Positions 1 through 7,026 of a DNA stretch of 19,404 nucleotides are shown here, in pieces (position 1 is the stretch's first letter; each line of letters starts with the position of its first letter). A model generated the notes under the pieces. It was given only the letters and a program-made list of their open reading frames with translations, was not told the origin of the DNA and ran no database searches. Made by a program: the position numbers and the translations under genes. The stretch covers positions 1 to 19,404 of the forward strand of contig JAKAMV010000079.1 of NCBI GenBank assembly GCA_021812735.1, given 5' to 3'. This stretch comes from Chloroflexota bacterium (lineage in GTDB: Bacteria > Chloroflexota > Limnocylindria > Limnocylindrales > CSP1-4).

Positions 1-1
1 T

Positions 2-994
2 TACATCGACGTCGACAAGAACGGCAAACACCCGACGATCCAGGCGTTCGAGAAGAAGTACGGCGTCAAGGTGACCTACAAAGAGGCCATCAACGACAAC
101 AACGACTTCTTCGGCAAGATCCAGCCCAACCTCCAGGCCGGCCAGCCCACCGGCTGGGACCTGATCACCATGACCGACTGGATGGCGGCCCGGCTGATCG
201 GGCTGGGCTGGATCGAGCGGCTGAACCCCGCTGCGATGCCCAACTACCAGGCCAACGTCAAGGACACCTACAAGGGCGTCAACTGGGATCCCAACCTGGA
301 CTTCCACGCCCCCTGGCAGTCGGGCATGACGGGCATCGGCTTCGACCCGAAGGTCTGCGGCACCGTCACCAGCCTCAAGTCCTTCTTCACAGCGGACCCG
401 CGCTGGACGGGCAAGGTCGACATGCTCACCGAGATGCGCGACACCATCGGCCTCACGATGCTGTCGCTCAGCCTCGACCCGTCCCAGCCGACGCGCGACG
501 GGTTCGACCAGTGCATCACGGCGCTCAAGGCGGCCAAGGACGCCGGGATCGTCCGCCGCTTCACGGGCAACGACTACTCCCAGGACTTGACGGCCGGGGA
601 CGCCGTCCTGGCCATGGTCTGGTCCGGCGACATGGTGCAGCTGCTTGCCGAGGGGAAGGCCCTCAAGTTCAACCTCGGCACCGAGGGCGGCATGCTCTGG
701 ACGGACAACATGATGGTCCCCAAGGGCGCCGCGCAGCCGTACACCGCCGAGCTGCTGATGGACTGGTACTACATCCCGGCCCAGGCCGCGGCGGTCGAGG
801 ACTACGTGAACTACATCTGCCCGGTCAAGGGCGCGGCCGACGTCCTCAAGAAGCTGGACCCCGCCGTCGCGAACAACCCGCTGATCTTCCCGCCCGACTC
901 CGTCCTCGCGCAGTGCAAGATCTTCGGCGGGCTGTCCGCCGCGGACGAGCAGTACTTCAACACCGGCTTCGACAACCTGATCAACGGCGCCTGA
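2..994 (+). CDS. potD: PotD-like polyamine/amino acid ABC transporter substrate-binding protein (5' truncated)
   Basis: The frame is open from the window edge, so the signal peptide and N-terminus are missing and 330 residues remain. As a family, these extracytoplasmic proteins bind spermidine, putrescine or related cations and deliver them to the PotB/PotC membrane pair. The visible part keeps the typical layout: a YGVKVTY strand near the start, a GWDLITMTDW segment lining the cleft, an FTGNDYSQDL stretch, and the GGMLWTDNMMVPKGA segment that matches the PotD block in which an acidic residue contacts the amine. The C-terminus (NYICPVKGA, then NPLIFP) is also PotD-like. A GTG at 71 could be mistaken for a start, but coding sequence continues upstream of it. 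The permease genes follow after 58 nt. Family assignment is firm; the ligand (polyamine, GABA or another amine) is inferred from neighbours. Confidence 0.9.
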   Translation, partial: YIDVDKNGKHPTIQAFEKKYGVKVTYKEAINDNNDFFGKIQPNLQAGQPTGWDLITMTDWMAARLIGLGWIERLNPAAMPNYQANVKDTYKGVNWDPNLDFHAPWQSGMTGIGFDPKVCGTVTSLKSFFTADPRWTGKVDMLTEMRDTIGLTMLSLSLDPSQPTRDGFDQCITALKAAKDAGIVRRFTGNDYSQDLTAGDAVLAMVWSGDMVQLLAEGKALKFNLGTEGGMLWTDNMMVPKGAAQPYTAELLMDWYYIPAQAAAVEDYVNYICPVKGAADVLKKLDPAVANNPLIFPPDSVLAQCKIFGGLSAADEQYFNTGFDNLINGA

Positions 995-1052
995 TCCGGG
1001 CTCCACGCCGCCACGGCCGACCATCACCCGCCACCAAGGGGCCAGCACCTCG

Positions 1053-2072
1053 ATGGGCAGCTTCCTCAAGCGCCACCACTGGATCGCGCCGCTCGCGCTG
1101 CTCGCACCCGGCATGGTCTGGCTGCTGGCGTTCTACCTGTACCCGGCGTTCCAGATGTTCATGGCCAGCTTCTGGAGCGGGAGCCTGGCCACCGGCTTCG
1201 AGTTCTCGCTGGCGAACTGGGTGAACTACCCGAACTCCGTGTCGACGTACGCCCCGGTCTACCTGCGATCGGTACTGTACGCGGGCGCCGCGACGGTCAC
1301 GACGTTCCTGATCGCCTACCCGCTCGCGTACACCATCGCCTTCAAGGGCGGCCGCTACAAGAACCTGCTGCTGTTCCTGGTGGTGGCGCCGTTCTTCACC
1401 AGCTTCCTGCTCCGGACGGTGGCCTGGAAGATCATCCTGAGCGACAGCGGGCCCGTGCTCGGGCCGCTCAAGGGGATCGGGCTCGTCCCGCAGCAGTTCC
1501 ACCTGCTCGCGTCGCCGATGGCCGTGATCGCCGGCATCACCTACGCCTTCCTGCCGTTCATGACCCTGCCCGTCTACGTGGCGCTCGAGAAGGTGGACCA
1601 CCGCCTCGTCGAGGCCGCCAAGGACCTCTACGCCGGGCCGTGGCGGCCGGGCGGCGCCATCGTGGGTGCGACGGTCGGCTTCGTCCTGCTGGCGGTGCTG
1701 GGCTTCGTGTTCAACGCCGATCCCATCGTCTTCGCGATCGTGGGCGCCGCCGTCGGCGCGCTCCTGTTCCACTTCAGGGTGTCGGAGTCGTTCATCCGGG
1801 TCACCTTCCCGCTCTCGATGTCGGGCGTGTTCGCCGGAGGCCTCCTGACGTTCATCCCCGCGATCGGCGACTACGTCAACGCCGAGCTGCTGGGCGGGCC
1901 GAACACGAGCATGATCGGCAACGTCATCCAGGCGAAGTTCCTGACCGAGAACGACTACCCGTCCGCATCGGCGCTCAGCTTCGTGATGATGTTCGGCGTC
2001 CTGGTCGTGGTCCTGGCCTACGCGCGGATCCTCGGCACCGAGGAGCTTTCCGCGGCAGCCGCGAGGGCTTGA
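1053..2072 (+). CDS. potB: PotB-like ABC transporter permease with an insertion in the EAA loop
   Basis: This is an inner-membrane permease of the spermidine/putrescine-type importer family, 339 residues against roughly 285-300 usual. The ATG at 1053 is preceded by AAGGGG about 10 nt upstream. An N-terminal membrane segment (LALLAPGMVWLLAFYLYP) and the later core helices are normal. The EAA loop, which docks onto the ATPase, begins normally at residues 187-197 (EAAKDLYAGPW). It then breaks for about 49 residues (198-246) containing two hydrophobic stretches joined by FNADP, and resumes at 247 as FIRVTFPLSM. The partner permease encoded next has the uninterrupted loop. The inserted DNA (1644-1790) keeps the frame and shows no stop. 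The family is certain. How the split loop still couples to the ATPase is unknown. The stop lies 1 nt before the next ATG. Confidence 0.9.
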   Translation: MGSFLKRHHWIAPLALLAPGMVWLLAFYLYPAFQMFMASFWSGSLATGFEFSLANWVNYPNSVSTYAPVYLRSVLYAGAATVTTFLIAYPLAYTIAFKGGRYKNLLLFLVVAPFFTSFLLRTVAWKIILSDSGPVLGPLKGIGLVPQQFHLLASPMAVIAGITYAFLPFMTLPVYVALEKVDHRLVEAAKDLYAGPWRPGGAIVGATVGFVLLAVLGFVFNADPIVFAIVGAAVGALLFHFRVSESFIRVTFPLSMSGVFAGGLLTFIPAIGDYVNAELLGGPNTSMIGNVIQAKFLTENDYPSASALSFVMMFGVLVVVLAYARILGTEELSAAAARA

Positions 2073-2073
2073 C

Positions 2074-2919
2074 ATGGCCGCTGTCGCCGCTGTCCGCCCG
2101 GGGGGCACCGTCTTCGACCGGGCCGGCCGCATCATCGACCGCTGGTCGATGATCGTCTACACGCTGCTCGCCGTGATCTACCTGCTGCTGCCGGTGGCGG
2201 TGGTCATCCTGTTCAGCTTCAACAGCCCGACCGGCAAGACCAATTACATCTGGAAGGGGTTCACCCTCGAGTACTGGCTCAACCCGTTCGGCCCCGACGG
2301 GCTGGCCAGCGCCGTGATCCTGTCGATCACGATCGCGATCCTGTCCACTGCCATCGCGACCGCGCTGGGCACGCTGATGGCCATCTCGCTCGAGCGCTAT
2401 CGGTACCGCGGCAAGTCGTTCACCAACGCGCTGATCTTCATCCCGATGGCGACGCCCGAGATCATCATGGGCGCCTCGCTGCTCACCATGTTCGTGTCGA
2501 TCGGGCAGCCGCCGTTCTTCCCGCTGAACTTCGTCACCATCCTGATCGCGCACATCATGTTCAACATCAGCTACGTGGTCGTGACCGTCCGCGCCCGACT
2601 GGCCGGCTTCCCCCGCCACCTCGAGGAGGCGGCGATGGACTTGTTCGCCAACGAGTGGCAGACGTTCTGGCGGGTCACCTTCCCGCTGATCCTGCCCGGG
2701 ATCATCGCCGCGGCGCTGCTGGCCTTCAGCCTCTCGATCGACGACTTCGTGATCACCAACTTCACCTCGGGCATGTCGGTCACGTTCCCGATGTACATCT
2801 ACGGCGCCGCTCGGATCGGCATCCCCGTCCAGGTGAACGTCATCGGCACGTGCATCTTCGTCATCGCGGTGGGCTCGGTCGCCCTGACGACGGTCGCGGG
2901 GCGGCGGCGTCAGCGCTGA
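2074..2919 (+). CDS. potC: PotC-like ABC transporter permease
   Basis: This is the second membrane subunit of the polyamine-type importer, 281 residues, a normal PotC length. It has about six membrane segments, starting with VYTLLAVIYLLLPVAVVILFS at about residues 28-48. The EAA loop is canonical: EEAAMDLFANEW, then TFWRVTFPLILPGI, with no insertion. The following SIDDFVITNF is the usual PotC signature. Translation is probably coupled, since its ATG is 1 nt after the PotB-like stop. Its own stop (TGA 2917-2919) overlaps the ATG of the downstream regulator. It should heterodimerise with the PotB-like protein and need an ATPase (PotA) that is not encoded in this window. Confidence 0.93.
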   Translation: MAAVAAVRPGGTVFDRAGRIIDRWSMIVYTLLAVIYLLLPVAVVILFSFNSPTGKTNYIWKGFTLEYWLNPFGPDGLASAVILSITIAILSTAIATALGTLMAISLERYRYRGKSFTNALIFIPMATPEIIMGASLLTMFVSIGQPPFFPLNFVTILIAHIMFNISYVVVTVRARLAGFPRHLEEAAMDLFANEWQTFWRVTFPLILPGIIAAALLAFSLSIDDFVITNFTSGMSVTFPMYIYGAARIGIPVQVNVIGTCIFVIAVGSVALTTVAGRRRQR

Positions 2920-3857
2920 TGGGGCGGCCCGGCCGAGGGACGCGGGCCGGCCCGCCGGCGCCCCTCGGCTCGGTCGGCATCGAAGAGGCCGCCCGGCTGG
3001 TGGGGGCCTCGCCGTCAGCGCTGCGCGAATGGGAGCACCAGGGGCTGGTGAAGCCTGCCCGCACCGCGGGCGGCGCCCGCCGCTATCTGGCTGATGACGT
3101 GGAACGCCTCCAGCGGATCCGCGCCTGGCGCACCGTCGACGGGCTCAATGCCGCGGCGATCCGCCGCCTGCTCGACGGGCGGGCGGGGGGCGCGGATCCC
3201 GGCGCCGGGGGCCGTCACCGGGCCATGGCGGGCGCAGAGCATGCCGCGCCGGAGGCGAACCCCGCGGCCGCGGCCGCCGACCACCACCCTGCCGCAGGAC
3301 CGGGCATGCCCGGGACATGGCCCGCCGGGTCGCAGCTCCGCGCGATCCGCAAGTCGCAGGGCCTGACCCTGCGCGGAGCGGCCGACAGGAGCGGGCTGTC
3401 GGCATCGTTCATCTCGTCACTCGAGCGGGGCGTGAGCGGTGCGTCGATCGCCGCGCTGCGCCGACTCCTCGACGCCTACGGGCGCACCGTGGGCGAGCTC
3501 CTGGCCGGCGACGCCCCCGCGAGCGGGCGTCTGGTCCGGCCCGGAGGACGCCGCGTGCTCGACGCCGGGCGCGGCATCCGGATCGAGGACCTGTTCGCGG
3601 GTCCGACCTCGCTGGAATCCCAGCTGTTCGTCCTCGCGCCAGGCGCCTCGTCGGACGGGTACTACCGCCACATCGGGGAGGAGTTCATGTTCGTGCTCGC
3701 GGGCTCGCTCGGCGTCTGGCTCGACGACCCGCACGAGTTCTACCGGCTCGAGGCCGGCGACGCGCTCACGTTCCCGTCCACCGTTGACCACCGCATCGCG
3801 GCGCTCGGCAAGATCGAGACCCGCGTGCTGTGGATCAACACACCGCCCACGTTCTGA
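2919..3857 (+). CDS. MerR-HTH + XRE-HTH + cupin transcriptional regulator
   Basis: This is a 312-residue DNA-binding regulator. The ATG at 2919 is chosen because it overlaps the permease stop (ATGA) and because residues upstream in the same frame are only a shadow of the permease. Residues 19-86 form a MerR-type winged helix (IEEAARLVGAS, ALREWEHQGLV, GGARRYLADDVERL). Residues 87-137 are a Gly/Ala/Pro-rich linker. Residues 139-192 are an XRE/Cro-type helix-turn-helix (LRAIRKSQGLTLR, SASFISSLERG). Residues about 232-308 are a cupin (RHIGEEFMFVLAG, GDALTFPSTVDHR). XRE-cupin proteins such as PuuR control putrescine catabolism, so regulation of this operon by a polyamine or its products is a reasonable inference. 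The added MerR domain is unusual and would give each subunit two DNA-binding modules. No MerR-type dimerisation coiled coil is evident. Confidence 0.88.
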   Translation: MGRPGRGTRAGPPAPLGSVGIEEAARLVGASPSALREWEHQGLVKPARTAGGARRYLADDVERLQRIRAWRTVDGLNAAAIRRLLDGRAGGADPGAGGRHRAMAGAEHAAPEANPAAAAADHHPAAGPGMPGTWPAGSQLRAIRKSQGLTLRGAADRSGLSASFISSLERGVSGASIAALRRLLDAYGRTVGELLAGDAPASGRLVRPGGRRVLDAGRGIRIEDLFAGPTSLESQLFVLAPGASSDGYYRHIGEEFMFVLAGSLGVWLDDPHEFYRLEAGDALTFPSTVDHRIAALGKIETRVLWINTPPTF

Positions 3858-3862
3858 CCGCA

Positions 3863-3888
3863 GCGCCCGGCGGCGGACCCGCCGGCGC
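3863..3888 (+). terminator. Possible hairpin between regulator and aminotransferase
   Basis: CCGGCGG at 3867-3873 is complementary to CCGCCGG at 3879-3885 around a 5-nt loop. The stem extends by GCG/CGC past one bulged C. It lies 6 nt after the regulator stop and 13 nt before the AGGAGGA of the next gene. There is no T-run, so it may be a weak attenuator, an mRNA-stability element or chance in GC-rich DNA. Confidence 0.3.
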
Positions 3889-3911
3889 CGTCCGAGCCCC
3901 AGGAGGACCCC

Positions 3912-5228
3912 ATGACGCAGACCTTCCCGTCCCCCGCCAGGATGCTGCCCGACGTCTCGGTCGTGCCCTCGGTCTGGGGCCGGATCTTCAACCTCGAGGT
4001 CGAGCGAGGCGAGGGCTCCTGGCTCATCACGCGCGGCGGCGAGCGCTATCTCGACTACACGTGCGGGATCGGCGTCACCAACACCGGCCACGCGCACCCG
4101 CGGGTGGTCAAGGCCGTGCAGGACCAGGCGGCCAAGCTGCTCCACGGGCAGCAGAACATCGTCTACCACGAGCCGGGCCTGCGACTGCACGAGCGCCTGA
4201 CCCGCGTCCTGCCGGGCGGGCCGTGGCAGGCGTTCCTGTCCAACTCGGGCGCCGAGGCCGTCGAGGCCGCCGTCAAGCTGGCGCGCATCGCCACGGGGCG
4301 GCCGGCCATCATCGCCTTCCGCTACGCGTTCCACGGGCGCACCGCCCAGACGATGGCGCTCACCGCCGCCAAGGACGTGTACCGGGGCGCCTTCGAGCCG
4401 TTGCCGGGGTCCATCTATCACGCCGGCTACCCGTACTGCTACCGCGCTGCAGGCGGCCCGCACGACCCGTCCGCCTGCACCTGCGACTGGGAGTCGCAGC
4501 TCGACCTGCTGTTCCACCAGCTCGTGTTCCCCGACAAGGTGGCGGCGGTCATCATCGAGCCCGTGATCGGCGAGGGCGGCTACATCGTGCCGCCGCCGGG
4601 CTTCCTCCCCCGGCTTCGCGAGATCACCCGCGAGCACGGCATCCTGCTCATCGCCGACGAGGTCCAGACCGGGTTCGGCCGCACGGGCGAGCTGTTCGCC
4701 GTGCGCCACTGGGACGTGGAGCCGGACATCCTGGTCATGGCGAAGGGCATCGCGTCCGGCCTGCCGCTGTCGGGGATCATCGCCCGCTCGGACATCATGG
4801 CCAAGTTCGCGCCGAGCTCCCACGGCGGCACCTACGGCGGCAACGTGGTGTCGTGCGCGGCTGCGCTGGCAACGCTTGAGGTCATCGAGGAGGAGGATCT
4901 TGTCGCCAACGCCCGCGCCCGCGGCGGGCAGTTCCTGGCCGGCCTCCGCGCGCTCCAGGCGAAGCACCCCGCGCTGGGCGACGTCCGCGGCCTCGGCCTG
5001 ATGCTCGCCATGGAGTTCGTGAAGCCCGGCGAGGGCGACGGCCGGACCCCCGACGCGGCCCTGACCAAGCGCGTCCAGGCCGCCTGCTTCGACCGCAAGC
5101 TGATGGTCCTGACGGCCGGCTCGTACGTGAACGTCGTGCGGATCATCCCCCCGCTCGTCACCACCGCCCAGGAGGTGGACCTGGCGCTGCGGGTCATCGG
5201 CGAGGCTCTCGACGCGGCGGGCGCGTGA
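3912..5228 (+). CDS. gabT: Class III PLP aminotransferase, GABA/polyamine type
   Basis: This cytoplasmic PLP enzyme of 438 residues has the normal length for GabT. Such enzymes move the amino group of 4-aminobutyrate (or putrescine, or another omega-amine) to 2-oxoglutarate or pyruvate, giving the semialdehyde. The start is well set by AGGAGGA at 3901-3907, 4 nt before ATG. Visible motifs are SNSGAEAVEAAVKLAR (phosphate-binding region), FRYAFHGRT, IIEPVIGEGG, ADEVQTGFGRTG (D249 for the PLP ring nitrogen, Q252) and MAKGIASGLP (K278 as the Schiff-base lysine). A YCYR...CTCDW segment with several cysteines sits between. Its place behind a polyamine-type transporter supports GABA or putrescine catabolism. 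Other class III activities, including phospho-lyases, cannot be excluded by sequence alone. Confidence 0.88.
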   Translation: MTQTFPSPARMLPDVSVVPSVWGRIFNLEVERGEGSWLITRGGERYLDYTCGIGVTNTGHAHPRVVKAVQDQAAKLLHGQQNIVYHEPGLRLHERLTRVLPGGPWQAFLSNSGAEAVEAAVKLARIATGRPAIIAFRYAFHGRTAQTMALTAAKDVYRGAFEPLPGSIYHAGYPYCYRAAGGPHDPSACTCDWESQLDLLFHQLVFPDKVAAVIIEPVIGEGGYIVPPPGFLPRLREITREHGILLIADEVQTGFGRTGELFAVRHWDVEPDILVMAKGIASGLPLSGIIARSDIMAKFAPSSHGGTYGGNVVSCAAALATLEVIEEEDLVANARARGGQFLAGLRALQAKHPALGDVRGLGLMLAMEFVKPGEGDGRTPDAALTKRVQAACFDRKLMVLTAGSYVNVVRIIPPLVTTAQEVDLALRVIGEALDAAGA

Positions 5229-5243
5229 GCGCATCATCGCGCC

Positions 5244-5927
5244 ATGCGCGAGGGCGACGGGCGACCTGACACCGGGCCCGCGGGCGAGGCAGCGGCCCGC
5301 GCCAGGGTTGACGCGCTGTTCGAGCGGTTCAACCGCCTGACGCCCGCCGAGCTCGCCCACATCGGCCTCCAGCGCGAGGATCCCGAGCGCCACCGCGCCC
5401 GGATGGAGGCCGTGGAGGCCGCCGCCGAGGAGTCCGGGCGCAGCGTGCTGCTCGGCGAGGCCCGTGCCGAGGCCCGCGAGCTCGTCCTGCGCCGCTACGG
5501 CGAGGGCACCCTCAACCCGACGTGGGTGGGCCTGAACTGGGCGGTCTCCGGCGGCCCGGCCGAGGATCGGGCCGCGGTCTCGCTCGCCCTGTCCGACGCA
5601 GCGGCCGCGGCCGCGGTCGAGGACCTGCTGGCACGCGACGTGGTGGACGCGCTCTCGATCGACGCCGAGCACGTGCTGGGGCTGGCGTCCGGCGATGCGT
5701 ACGAGGGGGCCCTGGCGCGCGCCATCGAGCCGCCGGCGCCCGATCTCGAGGACCCGCCAGGGCGATCCGCGGTGGTGTACGGCGGCGCGCTGATCGGCGG
5801 GCTGCTCGTGTTCCTCGCCGGCGACATGCTCGTCTCGCCGCTCCTTGGCGTCGCCGGCGGTCTGGTGTTCGCGATGATCGTGATCGCCCAGGGCCGCCGT
5901 GCGCCCGACGAGCGGCCGCCGCGATGA
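5244..5927 (+). CDS. Hypothetical protein with C-terminal membrane hairpin
   Basis: I do not recognise this 227-residue protein. Residues 14-85 are charged and probably helical (many E, R and A, including RARVDALFERFNRL). Residues 86-160 include NPTWVGLNWAVSGG and an Ala-rich helix, and 161-174 are Pro-rich. Residues 176-194 and 197-216 are two membrane-spanning stretches ending in a short basic tail. The likely topology is a soluble N-terminal domain of about 170 residues anchored by a hairpin. The ATG lies 15 nt after the aminotransferase stop without an obvious ribosome binding site, so it may be translated by reinitiation as the last gene of the operon. The protein-like composition and the gene-sized frame support it as real. 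Confidence 0.65.
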   Translation: MREGDGRPDTGPAGEAAARARVDALFERFNRLTPAELAHIGLQREDPERHRARMEAVEAAAEESGRSVLLGEARAEARELVLRRYGEGTLNPTWVGLNWAVSGGPAEDRAAVSLALSDAAAAAAVEDLLARDVVDALSIDAEHVLGLASGDAYEGALARAIEPPAPDLEDPPGRSAVVYGGALIGGLLVFLAGDMLVSPLLGVAGGLVFAMIVIAQGRRAPDERPPR

Positions 5928-6167
5928 TCGAGCTGAACCGCGTCCTCGATCCTGTCGCCTTTCAGCAGCGGGGCGCGAGAGGGCGCCCGCGCAGCGGTCA
6001 ATCGGGCGCGTCTGCCCGCGCTCCGGTCTGGCCGTGCGCCCGCGACGGCCGGGGGGCAGCCGCCGCGACCTGCCCGCGCAGCCGGCTGACCGGAGAGCGG
6101 TCACGTGCGCTGGAACGCCCGCCCTGCGGTCAGATCGCCGGCTCCTGACGCCCCGGCCTGCGCGCGG
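5928..6167. other. Convergent intergenic region
   Basis: 240 nt separate the ends of two converging operons. A short hairpin, GGGCGC at 5971-5976 against GCGCCC at 5983-5988 with a 6-nt loop, could help stop rightward transcription, but it has no T-run. A frame starting at ATG 5924, overlapping the preceding stop, runs 74 codons, but after about 20 residues its composition becomes Arg/Pro/Ala-rich and it is probably not a gene. I see nothing else. Confidence 0.4.
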
Positions 6168-7007
6168 TCATCCCCGATCCTGGAGACGCCGCAGCACCTC
6201 GTCGTGGAGCAGGCCGTTGGTGGCCACGAACGACGCGGCGTCGATCCGCCGCTCGCCGAGGGCGTCGGTCACGCGCCCGCCCGCCTCCTCTATCACGATC
6301 AGCGGCGCCGCGAGGTCCCACGGCTTCATGCCGACCTCCATCATCGCCTCCGCCGCTCCCTCGGCCAGCAGCGTGTAGCCCCAGAAGTCGCCGAAGCCGC
6401 GATCGCGCCACGCCGAGGCGATGAGCGCATCGAAGCCGGGCATCAGGCCGGACGCCACGTTGTCGGTCCTCGACCCGTACAGCAGCTGCGCGTCGTCGAG
6501 CGCCGCCACCCGCGAGACCCGGATCGACCGCTCCCCGTCGAGCCCGCGGGCCCGGGCGCCCAGGCCCCGGGCCGCCCACCAGCGCTCGCGGAGCACGGGC
6601 GCCGAGATCATCCCGGCCTGGATCTCGCCGTCCACCTCCACCGCGAGCAGGGTCCCGAACAGGGGCACCCCCCGGATGAAGTTGTGCGTGCCGTCGATCG
6701 GGTCGATGTACCAGCGCGTGGGCGCGTCGCCCGCCTCGGTCCCGTACTCCTCGCCGATCAGCCCGTGGCCGGGGTAGCGCGCCCCGATCCGCGACCGGAT
6801 CTCGCGCTCGATCCCCTGGTCGGCCACCGTCACGAATGAGCGGTCGGGCTTGCGCTCGAGGTCCAGGTCGCGCCGGAAACTGGCGCGCGCAGCCTCGTCG
6901 GCCGCGTCGCACGCCTCGTGCGCGAATGCGAGCCAGTCGCGCAGGGTCGCCTCGGGGACGCGGGCGCGGGCGGCGGACCAGGCGGGCCCGAAGGGTTGGT
7001 CGCTCAT
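6168..7007 (-). CDS. hisN: Inositol monophosphatase family phosphatase, HisN (histidinol-phosphatase) type
   Basis: This is a 279-residue Mg-dependent phosphatase of the IMPase fold. The metal-binding signature is complete: GEEYG at 85-89, DPIDGTHNF at 102-110 (D102, D105) and WDLAAP at 230-235 (D231). The stretches SAPVLRERWWAARG, GFGDFWGYTLLAEG and IVIEEAGGRVTD are closest to the actinobacterial-type HisN group, which removes phosphate from histidinol phosphate in histidine synthesis. A general inositol- or sugar-phosphate phosphatase is the alternative. The ATG at 7007 is 19 nt after the upstream flavoprotein gene, so the two are probably co-transcribed. No other histidine gene is nearby, so a role in histidine synthesis is inferred from sequence only. 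Confidence 0.82.
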   Translation of the reverse strand: MSDQPFGPAWSAARARVPEATLRDWLAFAHEACDAADEAARASFRRDLDLERKPDRSFVTVADQGIEREIRSRIGARYPGHGLIGEEYGTEAGDAPTRWYIDPIDGTHNFIRGVPLFGTLLAVEVDGEIQAGMISAPVLRERWWAARGLGARARGLDGERSIRVSRVAALDDAQLLYGSRTDNVASGLMPGFDALIASAWRDRGFGDFWGYTLLAEGAAEAMMEVGMKPWDLAAPLIVIEEAGGRVTDALGERRIDAASFVATNGLLHDEVLRRLQDRG

Positions 7008-7026
7008 GGCCGCATGATGCCCGACC

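Noticed and set aside
2655..2918. N-terminal extension of the MerR-XRE-cupin regulator
   Set aside because: These codons overlap the PotC-like gene in another frame and give His/Arg/Gly-rich residues; the ATG at 2919 overlapping the stop is a better start.
3417..6104. 895-codon open frame on the minus strand
   Set aside because: It runs antisense through the regulator, aminotransferase and the gene at 5244, is rich in Arg, Gly, Ala and His, and has no recognisable domain. Long antisense frames are expected at this GC content.
5924..6148. 74-codon frame overlapping the stop of the gene at 5244
   Set aside because: The ATGA overlap is tempting, but only the first 20 residues look protein-like and no ribosome binding site or family supports it.
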